Origin: Paracoccus jeotgali
GTDB lineage: Bacteria > Pseudomonadota > Alphaproteobacteria > Rhodobacterales > Rhodobacteraceae
Direction of reading: 5' to 3'
NCBI RefSeq assembly: GCF_002865605.1
Contig: NZ_CP025583.1
Coordinates: 3,057,137-3,121,136 of the forward strand
Length of the DNA: 64,000 bases
The notes under the pieces are model-generated. The model made no database searches. It saw only the letters and a program-made list of their open reading frames with translations, and was not told the DNA's origin. The number at the start of each line of letters is the position of its first letter. Position 1 is the first letter of the stretch. The position numbers and the translations under genes were made by a program. This document shows, in pieces, positions 36,476 through 45,185 of the stretch.

Positions 36476-37735
36476 ATGTCCGACCGGAATCAGCCAGACC
36501 GACCGCAGCACGGCGCCCAACGCAGGCGCCTGGTGCTGGTCGTCGATGGCAGTCGCGCCCACCGCGCCATGATCCGCATCCACCTGACCCGCGCTGGCTA
36601 TGAGGTGGCCGAGGCCGACACCGGCGAGGCCGCGCTGGAGTTCTGCCAGACCCGCTGGCCCGATGTGGTGATGTCGGACTGGGTGATGGCGGGCATGACC
36701 GGGCCGCAGCTGTGCCAGCATCTGCGGGCGGCGGGGCGCAACGCCTATGTGTTTTTCATCCTGCTTTGCGTCAAGGACCAGCCCGCCGATATCGCCTTTG
36801 GTCTCGAGGCCGGGGCCGACGAGTTTCTGACCAAGCCCTGTTCCGCCGCCGAATTGCTGGCCCGTCTGCGCGCCGGCATCCGCATCCTGCGGCTGCAGGA
36901 CGAGACCCACCGCGCCAACCAGCGGCTGAAACAGACGCTGTCGGCGCTGCGTGCCGCGCAGGTGGCGATGGACCGCGACCTGAACGAGGCCCGCCGCCTG
37001 CAGCAGGGCCTGATCGGCGAGCGGCAGGCCAAGTTCGGCGATTTCGACGTCTCGAACCTGCTCAGCCCGGCGGGTCATGTCGGCGGCGATCTGACCGGCA
37101 GCTTTGCGATCAATGCCCGCCGTTTCGGTGTGTTCGCCATCGACGTGTCCGGCCACGGGGTCGCGGCGGCGCTGCTGACGGCGCGGCTGGCGACGCAGTT
37201 CTCGCATTCGGTGGACCAGAACGCGGCGCTGTTCATCAACGATCTGGGGCTTTACGATTCGCGGCCGCCCTCGATTCTGGCGCGTTACCTCAATCACCTG
37301 ATGCTCGCCGATCTGCGCGTGGATACCTATTTCACCATGGTCTACGCCGTGATCGACCAGAGCAACGGGCAGGTGACGCTGGTCCAGGCCGGGCATCCCC
37401 ACCCGCTGCTGCAACGCGCCGATGGCTCGGTCGAGGTGATCGGGCAGGGCGGGCTGCCCATCGGGGTGGTCGAGGACGCCCAATATGACGAGGTGACGCT
37501 GACGCTGGAGCCGGGCGACCGGCTGCTGATCGCCTCGGACGGGGTCTGGGACGCGACCAATGCCGCCGGGCAGATGCTGGGCGAAGAGGGGATGCGCGCG
37601 ATCTTCCAGACCAACCAGCTGAACCGCGGCCAGGCCTTTGTCGAGGCGATGAGCTGGTCGGTGCTGGCCTTCGCCGGCGGCCGCCAGCAGGACGACGTCT
37701 CCGCCGTGCTGATCGAGCGGCAGAGGGCGCCGTGA
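36476..37735 (+). CDS. Response-regulator PP2C phosphatase (receiver + SpoIIE domain)
   Basis: A 419-residue signalling protein: receiver domain (about 17-135), a helical linker (135-175) and a PP2C/SpoIIE phosphatase domain (180-419). The receiver has the phospho-acceptor Asp68 (VVMSDWVMAG) and Lys120 (FLTKP), but the second residue of the acidic pair is Gly (VVDGS, Asp24-Gly25). The phosphatase has the metal motifs GHVGGDLTGSFA, FAIDVSGHGVAAALL, ASDGVWDATN and QQDDVSAVLI. Such proteins act as anti-anti-sigma phosphatases in general stress response; that is a family inference. I start at ATG 36476; a GTG at 36431 is less likely. The 3' end is partly duplicated downstream. Confidence 0.88.
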   Translation: MSDRNQPDRPQHGAQRRRLVLVVDGSRAHRAMIRIHLTRAGYEVAEADTGEAALEFCQTRWPDVVMSDWVMAGMTGPQLCQHLRAAGRNAYVFFILLCVKDQPADIAFGLEAGADEFLTKPCSAAELLARLRAGIRILRLQDETHRANQRLKQTLSALRAAQVAMDRDLNEARRLQQGLIGERQAKFGDFDVSNLLSPAGHVGGDLTGSFAINARRFGVFAIDVSGHGVAAALLTARLATQFSHSVDQNAALFINDLGLYDSRPPSILARYLNHLMLADLRVDTYFTMVYAVIDQSNGQVTLVQAGHPHPLLQRADGSVEVIGQGGLPIGVVEDAQYDEVTLTLEPGDRLLIASDGVWDATNAAGQMLGEEGMRAIFQTNQLNRGQAFVEAMSWSVLAFAGGRQQDDVSAVLIERQRAP

Positions 37736-37907
37736 CAGGCCGGCATGGCTTCGGGCCGCCTGCGGCGGGATACGGGGCCGCCGCCTTCGCCGGCGGCCGC
37801 CAAGGGGATTGCCGCTGTGCTGATCGACCGGCAGGTGGCACCGTGACGGCGTGGCATGGGTCCGGGCCGCATCTGGCGGGACTGGTGGTCGCCGCCTCAG
37901 CCGGCGG
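37667..37907. repeat. Decayed tandem duplication of the phosphatase gene's 3' end
   Basis: The block 37667-37782 contains the last 69 bases of the phosphatase gene plus 47 bases of spacer. It is followed by a second, divergent copy (37783-37893). Both start with the same 20-base match (GCCTTCGCCGGCGGCCGCCA), both end the coding part with a stop (37733-37735 and 37844-37846), and the 47-base spacers match at about 33 of 47 positions. A short third start (GCCTCAGCCGGCGG, 37894-37907) runs into the end of the IorAB gene. The second copy lost about 5 bases, so it is not translated as an extension. Confidence 0.75.
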
Positions 37908-40900
37908 ACAATTCCGCCATCGCCGCCTCGGCCAGCTCTTTCTGGCGGGCCACAGCCGCGCGTTTCACCGGGCCATAGCCGCGCATCAGCTGCGGCGCGC
38001 CGAGGATCTGGACTGCGGCCTCGGCCGCGGCGTCCTGCCGGTCGGGCGACGCACTCGCAAGCATCGGCGGCAGGTCGTGCAGGATCGCCTCGAACCAGCC
38101 GATCAGCTCTCGCTCTTCCCGCCGCTCGGCGCTGTAGGAGAAGGGGTCGAGCGTCCCGCCCCGCAGCGATTTCCCCCGCGCCATGACGCGCAGCAGGGGC
38201 GTCAGCCACGGCCCGAAGCTGCGCTTGACCGGGCGTCCGCGCGCATCCTTGCGGGCGGGCAGGAAGGGCGGCGCCAGATGATAGACGACGCGCCCGCCCT
38301 GCCAGTCCTTCGCCAGCTTGTCGGTAAAGCCGGGATCGGTCAGCAGGCGCGCGACCTCGTATTCATCCTTGTAGGCCATCAGCCGGAACAGCGACTGCGC
38401 CGCGATCCGCGTCAGGTCGTCGGGAATCGCGTCGGGCAGCGCCTGCTGGAACTGCTTGATCCTGCTTTCGAACCGCTCGGCATAGGCGCGGTCCTGATAG
38501 GCCGAAAGCTCCTGCGACAGCCGCGCGATCAGGGCGGGCGTCGTCTCGGGCGCCTCGGGCTGGCCGGGCAGGGGCAGGCGTTCGGGCGCGGCTGCCAGCA
38601 CGCGGCCCAGATCGATGGCGCGCAGGTTCATCTCGACCGCCGTGCCGTTCAGCCGGATCGCCTCGCGCAGCGCCTCGAGGCTGACCGGCACCAGCCCCGA
38701 CTGCCACGCATGACCCAGCAGCAGCACATTGGCAAAGACGCTGTCGCCCAGCAGATGCTGGGCCAGACGGTTGGCGTCCAGCGCCATGACATGTTCGCGA
38801 CCGACCGCCTGCGCGATGGCGTCAAGCCGGTCGTCGATCCGCAGATCGGCGTCGGGGTTCAGCACCAGATCGCCGGTGGGCATCTTTGCAAGGTTCAGCA
38901 ATACCCGCGTCCCGCGCCGATACAGCGCCGACGCGCGCGGGGCCGAGGCCACGACAATATCGCAGCCGATGACCGCGTCGGCGGCGCCGTTCTCGATCCG
39001 CAGCTGGTTGATCTGCTCAGGCGTGTCGGCCAGCCGGACATAGCCCAGGACCGTGCCGAATTTCTGCGCGAACCCTGTGAAATCCAGCACCGAGGCGCCG
39101 TTGCCCTCAAGATGCGCGGCCATGGTGACCAGCGCGCCCACCGTCACCACCCCGGTCCCGCCGACGCCGCCGATCAGCAGGTCGAAGGGGCGTTTCAGGC
39201 TGGGCAGCTCGGGATGCGGCAGGCCCGACAGCGCCGCGCTCAGGTCCAGATCGGCGGCCTGGTCCTTGGCCCGCGTCGCGCCTTCCAGCGTAACGAAGCT
39301 GGGGCAGAACCCGCCTAGGCACGAGAAATCCTTGTTGCAGCTGTTCTGGTTGATCTGCCGCTTGCGGCCAAAGGGCGTCTCGATCGGCTCGACCGACAGG
39401 CAGTTCGACGCGACCGAGCAATCGCCGCAGCCCTCGCAGACCCGGTCGTTGATCACCACCGAGCGCGCCGGCTCGGGCGCCAGCCCGCGCTTGCGGCGGC
39501 GGCGCAGTTCGGTGGCGCAGGTCTGCTCGTAGATCAGCACCGACACGCCGGGGATCTCGCGCAATTCGCGCTGCACCCGGTCGAGCCGGTCGCGAGGGTC
39601 AAAGCTGGTCTCGGCGGGAAATTCGCTGCGGGCGAACTTGTCGGGGTTGTCGCTGACCACGGCGATGCGGGTCACGCCCTCGGCCCGGCAGGACTGGGCG
39701 ATGGCGGCGGCGCTGATCGGCCCGTCGACCGGCTGCCCCCCGGTCATGGCGACGGCATCGTTATACAGGATCTTGTAGGTGATGTTCGCACCACCCGCGA
39801 CCGCTTGACGAATGGCCAGCGAGCCCGAATGATACCACGTCCCCTCGCCCAGGTTCTGGAAGATGTGCTTGCCGCCATTATAGCGCTGCCGGGCGATCCA
39901 CGGCACGCCCTCGCCACCCATCTGGGCGTAGCCGACCGTCTCGCGGTCCATCCAGCTTGCCATGACATGACAGCCGATGCCCGACGCCGCCATGCTGCCC
40001 TGCGGCAGCTTGGTCGAGGTGTTGTGCGGACAGCCCGAACAGAACCACGGCGTCCGCGTCGCCCCCGCAACATTCATCGTCAGATCCGGCACCTGCATCA
40101 GCCCGGCGGCGCGGGCAGGCAGGTTTTCGTCGGGAAAGTGACGGTGCAGCCGCTGGGCGAGGATCGGGACCAGCAGACGCGGCGACAACTCGCCCGAGAA
40201 CGGGATCAGCGGCGCGCCGGTCTCGTCATGCTTGCCCACCATCGCCTGCGGCTTGTCGCCGGGCCAGTCGTAGAAATGTTCCTTGAACTGGCTTTCGATG
40301 ATGCCGCGCTTTTCCTCGATCACCAGCACCTCGGCCTTGTGACGCATGAAGCGCAGCGCGTCGCGGCGGGCCAGCGGCCAGACCATCCCGACCTTGTAGA
40401 TGTCGATCCCGAGGCGGCGGCAGGCGGCCTCGTCCAGCCCCAGCAGGCGCAGCGCCTCCATCAGGTCGAGATGCCCCTTGCCGGTGGTCACGATGCCAAA
40501 GGATGCGTCGCGGATGTCATAGATGCGCCGGTCGATGGGGTTGGCCTCGACAAAGGCCTCGACCGCGCGCAGCTTGTGGGTCAGCCGTGTCTCGATTTCT
40601 GGGCTGGGCAGGTCGGCGCCGCGGATATGCAGCCCGCCCGGCGGCGGATCGAAGGGCGGCAGGGTGAACTGCCGGTCCGCCGGCAGCTCGACCGAGGCCC
40701 CGGATTCGACCGTCTCGGAAATCGCCTTGAAGCCGACCCAGGTGCCGGAATAGCGCGACAGGGCATAGCCATACTCGCCAAAGCTGAGATATTCCGCGAC
40801 GGAGGCCGGGTTCAGCACCGGCATGAACCACGCCATGAAAGCCACGTCCGACTGGTGCGGCATCGAGGACGAGACGCAGCCGTGATCGTCGCCCGCGACC

Positions 40901-41334
40901 ACCAGCACACCGCCCTTGGGTGCGCTGCCATAGGCGTTGCCGTGGCGCAGCGCGTCGCCCGAGCGGTCCACCCCCGGCCCCTTGCCATACCACATCGCAA
41001 AGACGCCCTCGACCCGCGCGTCGGGGTCCAGCACCGCCTGCTGCGCGCCCAGAACCGCGGTCGCCGCCAGATCCTCGTTCACCGCCGGCAGAAATATGAT
41101 GTCCGCCTGCTTCAGCCGCGATTTGGCCCGCCACAGCTCTTGATCGACGCCACCCAGCGGCGAGCCGCGATAGCCCGAGACATAGCCCGCCGTGTTCAGC
41201 CCGGCCGCACGGTCGCGGCGCGCCTGATCCAGCAGGACCCGGACAAGGGCCTGGGTTCCGGTCAGAAACACCCGTCCGGTGGTTGCGTCATAGCGATCTT
41301 TCAGCCGATAGCTGTGCGGCGCGTGGTCCCGCAT
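37897..41334 (-). CDS. Indolepyruvate ferredoxin oxidoreductase, fused alpha-beta subunits
   Basis: The enzyme oxidatively decarboxylates arylpyruvates (from Trp, Phe or Tyr) to aryl-acetyl-CoA with ferredoxin. The 1145-residue protein combines IorA (thiamine-diphosphate part with GYRGSPLGGVDQELW and GCPHNTSTKLPQGSMAASGIGC), a ferredoxin-type cysteine region (VCEGCGDCSVASNCLSVEP), and IorB-like gamma domain (LLIGGVGGTGVVTVGALVTM). Fusions of both subunits are common in alpha- and betaproteobacteria. It is transcribed away from the epimerase and ends convergently with the phosphatase; no other aromatic degradation gene is adjacent. Confidence 0.92.
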   Translation of the reverse strand: MRDHAPHSYRLKDRYDATTGRVFLTGTQALVRVLLDQARRDRAAGLNTAGYVSGYRGSPLGGVDQELWRAKSRLKQADIIFLPAVNEDLAATAVLGAQQAVLDPDARVEGVFAMWYGKGPGVDRSGDALRHGNAYGSAPKGGVLVVAGDDHGCVSSSMPHQSDVAFMAWFMPVLNPASVAEYLSFGEYGYALSRYSGTWVGFKAISETVESGASVELPADRQFTLPPFDPPPGGLHIRGADLPSPEIETRLTHKLRAVEAFVEANPIDRRIYDIRDASFGIVTTGKGHLDLMEALRLLGLDEAACRRLGIDIYKVGMVWPLARRDALRFMRHKAEVLVIEEKRGIIESQFKEHFYDWPGDKPQAMVGKHDETGAPLIPFSGELSPRLLVPILAQRLHRHFPDENLPARAAGLMQVPDLTMNVAGATRTPWFCSGCPHNTSTKLPQGSMAASGIGCHVMASWMDRETVGYAQMGGEGVPWIARQRYNGGKHIFQNLGEGTWYHSGSLAIRQAVAGGANITYKILYNDAVAMTGGQPVDGPISAAAIAQSCRAEGVTRIAVVSDNPDKFARSEFPAETSFDPRDRLDRVQRELREIPGVSVLIYEQTCATELRRRRKRGLAPEPARSVVINDRVCEGCGDCSVASNCLSVEPIETPFGRKRQINQNSCNKDFSCLGGFCPSFVTLEGATRAKDQAADLDLSAALSGLPHPELPSLKRPFDLLIGGVGGTGVVTVGALVTMAAHLEGNGASVLDFTGFAQKFGTVLGYVRLADTPEQINQLRIENGAADAVIGCDIVVASAPRASALYRRGTRVLLNLAKMPTGDLVLNPDADLRIDDRLDAIAQAVGREHVMALDANRLAQHLLGDSVFANVLLLGHAWQSGLVPVSLEALREAIRLNGTAVEMNLRAIDLGRVLAAAPERLPLPGQPEAPETTPALIARLSQELSAYQDRAYAERFESRIKQFQQALPDAIPDDLTRIAAQSLFRLMAYKDEYEVARLLTDPGFTDKLAKDWQGGRVVYHLAPPFLPARKDARGRPVKRSFGPWLTPLLRVMARGKSLRGGTLDPFSYSAERREERELIGWFEAILHDLPPMLASASPDRQDAAAEAAVQILGAPQLMRGYGPVKRAAVARQKELAEAAMAELSAG

Positions 41335-41512
41335 GGCTCCTCCTTATGCGCGTTGCCTTGGCAGCATAGACCCAAATGCAGCGGAAATCCGGCAAAGTTG
41401 AAGCTGCTTTGCAAAAAATCGCCGATCTGGCGGGGCATGGTCCCGGCAGCAAGGCTTGCGGCTCCGGCAGGGGTCGTGACACGAAGAGCCGATCTGGAAA
41501 GAAGGTTGCGTC

Positions 41513-42526
41513 ATGAGGGTTCTGATTACCGGCTCGGCCGGGTTCATCGGCTATCATTTGTCCGATTTGTTGCTGTCCGAGGGGCATGAGGTCGTCGGCC
41601 TGGACAGCCACAACGACTACTACGACCCGGCGCTGAAGGCCGCGCGCGAGGCGCGTCTGAGCGGACGCGACGGCTTTACGCCAGTGCGCGGCAAGGTCGA
41701 GACGCCCGGCCTGCTGGCAGAACTGTTCGCCCGCCACCGGCCCGAGGCGGTGGTCCATCTGGCCGCGCAGGCCGGGGTCCGCTATTCGATCGAGAACCCG
41801 CGCGCCTATGTCGAGGCCAATCTGCTGGGCAGTTTCGAGCTGCTCGAGGCCGCGCGCGCCCATCCGCCGCGCCACCTGCTGATGGCCTCGACCAGTTCCG
41901 TCTATGGCGCCAACACCGAGATGCCCTATCGCGAGACGGACAAGGCCGACAGCCAGATGTCCTTCTATGCCGCGACCAAGAAATCGAACGAGGCGATGGC
42001 GCATAGCTATGCGCATCTGTTCGACATTCCCACGACGATGTTCCGGTTCTTTACCGTCTATGGCCCCTGGGGGCGGCCGGACATGGCGCCTTACCTGTTC
42101 ACCAGCGCGATCCTGGACGGGCGGCCGATCAAGGTCTTCAACCATGGCGACATGCGGCGCGATTTCACCTATGTCAGCGACCTGGTGCGGGCGATCCGGC
42201 TGCTGATCGACGCCGCGCCCGGCCGCCCGGCGACGCCGGATCAGATCGAGCCGGGCGACAGCCTCTCGCCCGTCGCACCGTGGCGGGTGGTCAATATCGG
42301 CAATGGCGAGTCGGTCCCGCTGCCCGAGTTCATCGCCGCGATCGAGGCCGCGTCGAACCGGCAGGCGATCCGCGAACTGCTGCCGATGCAGCCCGGCGAT
42401 GTGCCCGCGACCTGGGCCGATACGGCGCTGCTGCGGCGATTGACGGGATACGCGCCGCAAACTTCGGTTCAGGAGGGCGCCCGGGCCTATGTGGCGTGGT
42501 TCCGGGAGTATTATGGGGTGAGTTGA
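41513..42526 (+). CDS. UDP-glucuronate 4-epimerase-like NAD-dependent epimerase
   Basis: A 337-residue SDR enzyme, probably making UDP-galacturonate from UDP-glucuronate for a surface polysaccharide. The NAD motif VLITGSAGFIGYHLSDLL is at the N terminus, the catalytic Tyr152-x3-Lys156 is in SFYAATKKSNE, and TVYGPWGRPDMAPYLF follows, as in UDP-glucuronate epimerases. Strong similarity to such enzymes is visible by motif; other UDP-sugar 4-epimerases cannot be excluded. The start ATG is 41513. No other capsule or O-antigen gene is next to it. Confidence 0.9.
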   Translation: MRVLITGSAGFIGYHLSDLLLSEGHEVVGLDSHNDYYDPALKAAREARLSGRDGFTPVRGKVETPGLLAELFARHRPEAVVHLAAQAGVRYSIENPRAYVEANLLGSFELLEAARAHPPRHLLMASTSSVYGANTEMPYRETDKADSQMSFYAATKKSNEAMAHSYAHLFDIPTTMFRFFTVYGPWGRPDMAPYLFTSAILDGRPIKVFNHGDMRRDFTYVSDLVRAIRLLIDAAPGRPATPDQIEPGDSLSPVAPWRVVNIGNGESVPLPEFIAAIEAASNRQAIRELLPMQPGDVPATWADTALLRRLTGYAPQTSVQEGARAYVAWFREYYGVS

Positions 42527-42627
42527 GCGGCGAGAGCCGGAGGGGAGCCGCGGGCAAAACAGGCTGCGGAGAAAAGCTGCTTGCGGGCAGAAACCGCTTG
42601 CTGGGACGAGGACATCGCGGCAGCCCC

Positions 42628-42776
42628 GGTCAGGGCTTGGGTCAGGGCTTGGGTCAGGGCTTGGGTCAGGGCTTGGGTCAGGGCTTGGGTCAGGGCTTGG
42701 GTCAGGGCTTGGGTCAGGGCTTGGGTCAGGGCTTGGGTCAGGGCTTGGGTCAGGGCTTGGGTCAGGGCTTGGGTCA
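42628..42776. repeat. 12-bp tandem repeat, 12 full copies plus a partial copy
   Basis: Twelve exact copies of GGTCAGGGCTTG (42628-42771) followed by GGTCA (42772-42776), a 149-base perfect minisatellite in the spacer between the epimerase and the binding-protein gene. The 12-base period keeps all six frames open and creates artificial open frames (for example Pro-Ser-Pro-Asp or Gly-Gln-Gly-Leu repeats) with no support as genes. Around it: 42527-42627 has no gene; TTGGTC-ATAC-GACCAA (42806-42821) is a 6-bp hairpin just downstream of the binding-protein stop, possibly its terminator. Confidence 0.9.
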
Positions 42777-42831
42777 CTTCCGCCCCGTGTCAGCCGCGTG
42801 CAGCCTTGGTCATACGACCAATCCGCCCAGC

Positions 42832-43848
42832 CTACGGCTGCGTCATCGCCGCTGACCATTCGGCCAGCAGGCTGGCGCGGCGGGCGCGGTCCTCGTCGAC
42901 CAGCAGGCCGACATCCAGCGGGATCATCCGCAGATGGGGCGGCGGTGCGGGACCCTCATCCGCCAGAAGCGGTGTGCCGGACATCGCCACGATCCCCGCC
43001 TGCGCCGGGCGGGTCAGCAGCCATTCCAGCAGCATCGCGCCCCCTTCCGGGTCGGGCGCGTTCTGCGGCACGAAGGCGGTGCGCTGGATCGCCAGCGTGT
43101 AATCGGCGAAATCGAGCCGGATCATTTGCGGATCGTCGGCCAGCGTCCGCGCCGCATAGCTGGCCACGACATTATACGCCAGCGCCAGCTTGCCCGCCCG
43201 CAGATCCGCGATCATGTCGCCCGAGCAGCAATAGAGCCGGGCGTTCAGCCGGCCCATCACCTCGGCCAGACGCCAGAAGCCCTCGGATTTGCGCGCGTCC
43301 TGCGCCAGCAGGAAATAGCCCACGCCCGACACCGCCGGATCATAGCTGCCGATGCGGCCCTCGAACCGGTCGGGATGTTCGCGCAGCAGCGCCGTCAGTT
43401 CGCGCCGTGTCGCGGGCAGCGGCAGATCGCCAAGCGCGTCGCGCGAGATCAGTGCGATCACCGGTTCCAGCCCCACGCCGTAAAGCTGGCCGCGCCATTG
43501 CGCCCAGTCGGGCAGTCCGGGCGCGGGCAGGGCCAGCCGGCGCGCGAAGCCGTCATTGACCAGCCGCACCTGCAGGCCCATGGCCGAGGAAATGACCAGA
43601 TCGGCGGGCGGCTCTGCTGCGCGGACGGCGGCGTCGATCTCGACACTCGCCGCCTGCAGATAGCGCAGCGTGATGCCGGCATGGCTGGCGGCGAAATCGT
43701 CCAGCACCTGTTCGACGGCCGCCACATCGGTCGTCGAGATCACGGTCAGATGCCGCGGGCCGGTGCCGAAGCTCGCCTCGGCCTCGATCTGCATGGCCTG
43801 CGCGGGCAGGGCGAGCAGGATCAGAGTGGCAAGAAGAATTGCGCGCAT
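42832..43848 (-). CDS. Periplasmic substrate-binding protein in the tctDE operon
   Basis: A 338-residue exported binding protein of the ABC Fe(III)/solute-binding (type 1 or 6 SBP) family, with a signal peptide (1-18, LLALPAQA) and the fold expected from GTGPRHLTVISTTDVAAVEQVL (core TVISTTDV) through GVGYFLLAQDARKSEGFW. Its start lies 28 bases inside the end of tctE, so it is translated with the kinase. There is no ABC permease next to it. It may sense or present a ligand to the TctE sensor rather than serve a transporter. Confidence 0.8.
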   Translation of the reverse strand: MRAILLATLILLALPAQAMQIEAEASFGTGPRHLTVISTTDVAAVEQVLDDFAASHAGITLRYLQAASVEIDAAVRAAEPPADLVISSAMGLQVRLVNDGFARRLALPAPGLPDWAQWRGQLYGVGLEPVIALISRDALGDLPLPATRRELTALLREHPDRFEGRIGSYDPAVSGVGYFLLAQDARKSEGFWRLAEVMGRLNARLYCCSGDMIADLRAGKLALAYNVVASYAARTLADDPQMIRLDFADYTLAIQRTAFVPQNAPDPEGGAMLLEWLLTRPAQAGIVAMSGTPLLADEGPAPPPHLRMIPLDVGLLVDEDRARRASLLAEWSAAMTQP

Positions 43849-45185
43849 GTCCCACCTGTCGGTTGCGGGGTCAGGGTGAAGCGGCCGCGATGGGCGCGGG
43901 CGGCCTCGGCCACGATGGTCAGCCCGAGGCCAGAGCCGATGACGTCCTCGACGTTCTGGCCGCGCTGAAAGCGGGTGGCGAAGCCGCTGCCGCGCAGGCC
44001 GCGGCCCTGATCGCGGATGGTGATGACGGCCTGCCCCGCCGTGACCGTCAGCGCGGCGGTGATCGCGCCGTCGGGTTCGGAATATTTGATCGCGTTGTCC
44101 AGCAGGTTGCGCAGCGCGACCTCGATAATGCGGATGTCGCCGCGCAGGGTCAGGGGGCCGGGCGGCAGCTCGGCGGTCAGGCCGATATCGCGCATCTCGG
44201 CGATGGGGGCGACGCCGGCCACGACGTTGGACAGCAGGCGCGACAGGTCGAAATCCTCATGCGTCGGCCGCTCGGCCCGGTAGAGCACCATGGCGTGATC
44301 GAGGATCTGGTTGGCCGAGCGGCTGCTTTCCTCGACCGCGCGCAGGATGCGGCGCAGACGTTCGCGCATCTCGGGCGTGCGGGCCTGGCGCAGGGCGATG
44401 TCGGTTTCGGTCCTGACCAGCGACAGGGGCGTGCGCAGCCGGTGCGCGGCTTCCAGAATGAAATGCTCGGCCCGCGACAGCGTGTTGCGCAGCCGCGCGA
44501 TCAGCCCGTTCAGCGCCGCGACCAGCGGCACCAGCTCTTGCGGGGCCGGGTGGCGGACCGGGCGCAGGTCATGGGCGCCGCGCAGACGCACGGCCTGGGC
44601 CAGCCGCTCGACCGGGCGCAGGGCAAGGCCCGCCGCCCACATCGCCAGCGGCAGCGCCAGCACCAGAAAGGCCAGCGCCAGCCCGGCGGCATTGCGCGCC
44701 GTGGTCCGGGCGATCTCGGCCTGGCCATAGCGGGTCTGGCCCAGCACGACCAGCAGACGCTGACTGCGGCCATCGACCAGCAGCGTCCGGCCCAGTGCCG
44801 CCAGCCGCAGATCGGCGTCGCGGTAGCGGGCGGAATAAAACCGCGCATCCTCGCTGTTGCGACGGTCGGCGCCGGGCGGCAGTGGCAGGTCGTCGTAACC
44901 CGTCACCGGCTGGTCATCCAGCGCGATGCGGTAGAAGACCCGTTCCTCGCCCATCGCGCCCAGCATCGAGAAACTGGCATAGGGCAGGTCGATCTCCAGC
45001 CCGTCATCCTGCGGCCGGATGTCGTCGGTGATCGAGCGCAGCGCCGCCCCCAGCACCGCGTCCGAGGCCGCCCCCGAGGCGCGCTCCGCCGTCACCCGCA
45101 CCGCCAGAAATAGCGCCAGCGCCAGTATCAGCGCCAGCGCCACCCATTGCGCCGCCAGCCGCTGCCGAAGCGAGACGGGTGTCAT
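43821..45185 (-). CDS. tctE: TctE-like sensor histidine kinase
   Basis: A 454-residue membrane sensor kinase, probably controlling the divergent tricarboxylate transporter genes. It has membrane helices at about 13-30 and 168-188 enclosing a periplasmic domain (31-167), a HAMP-like region (190-230), the DHp site His248 (LEAAHRLRTPLSL), and the ATP-binding boxes RNLLDNAIKYS, ITIRDQGRGLRG and GSGLGLTIVAEAARAHRG. It overlaps tctD by 4 bases upstream and the SBP gene by 28 bases downstream. Confidence 0.9.
   Translation of the reverse strand: MTPVSLRQRLAAQWVALALILALALFLAVRVTAERASGAASDAVLGAALRSITDDIRPQDDGLEIDLPYASFSMLGAMGEERVFYRIALDDQPVTGYDDLPLPPGADRRNSEDARFYSARYRDADLRLAALGRTLLVDGRSQRLLVVLGQTRYGQAEIARTTARNAAGLALAFLVLALPLAMWAAGLALRPVERLAQAVRLRGAHDLRPVRHPAPQELVPLVAALNGLIARLRNTLSRAEHFILEAAHRLRTPLSLVRTETDIALRQARTPEMRERLRRILRAVEESSRSANQILDHAMVLYRAERPTHEDFDLSRLLSNVVAGVAPIAEMRDIGLTAELPPGPLTLRGDIRIIEVALRNLLDNAIKYSEPDGAITAALTVTAGQAVITIRDQGRGLRGSGFATRFQRGQNVEDVIGSGLGLTIVAEAARAHRGRFTLTPQPTGGTCAQFFLPL

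Noticed and set aside
42628..42776. CRISPR array
   Set aside because: The repeat is a 12-bp unit without spacers and there are no cas genes in the window.
41288..42859. A long minus-strand open frame with Pro-Ser-Pro-Asp repeats
   Set aside because: It is produced by the 12-bp repeat and by antisense reading of the epimerase gene; codon use and start signals do not support a protein.
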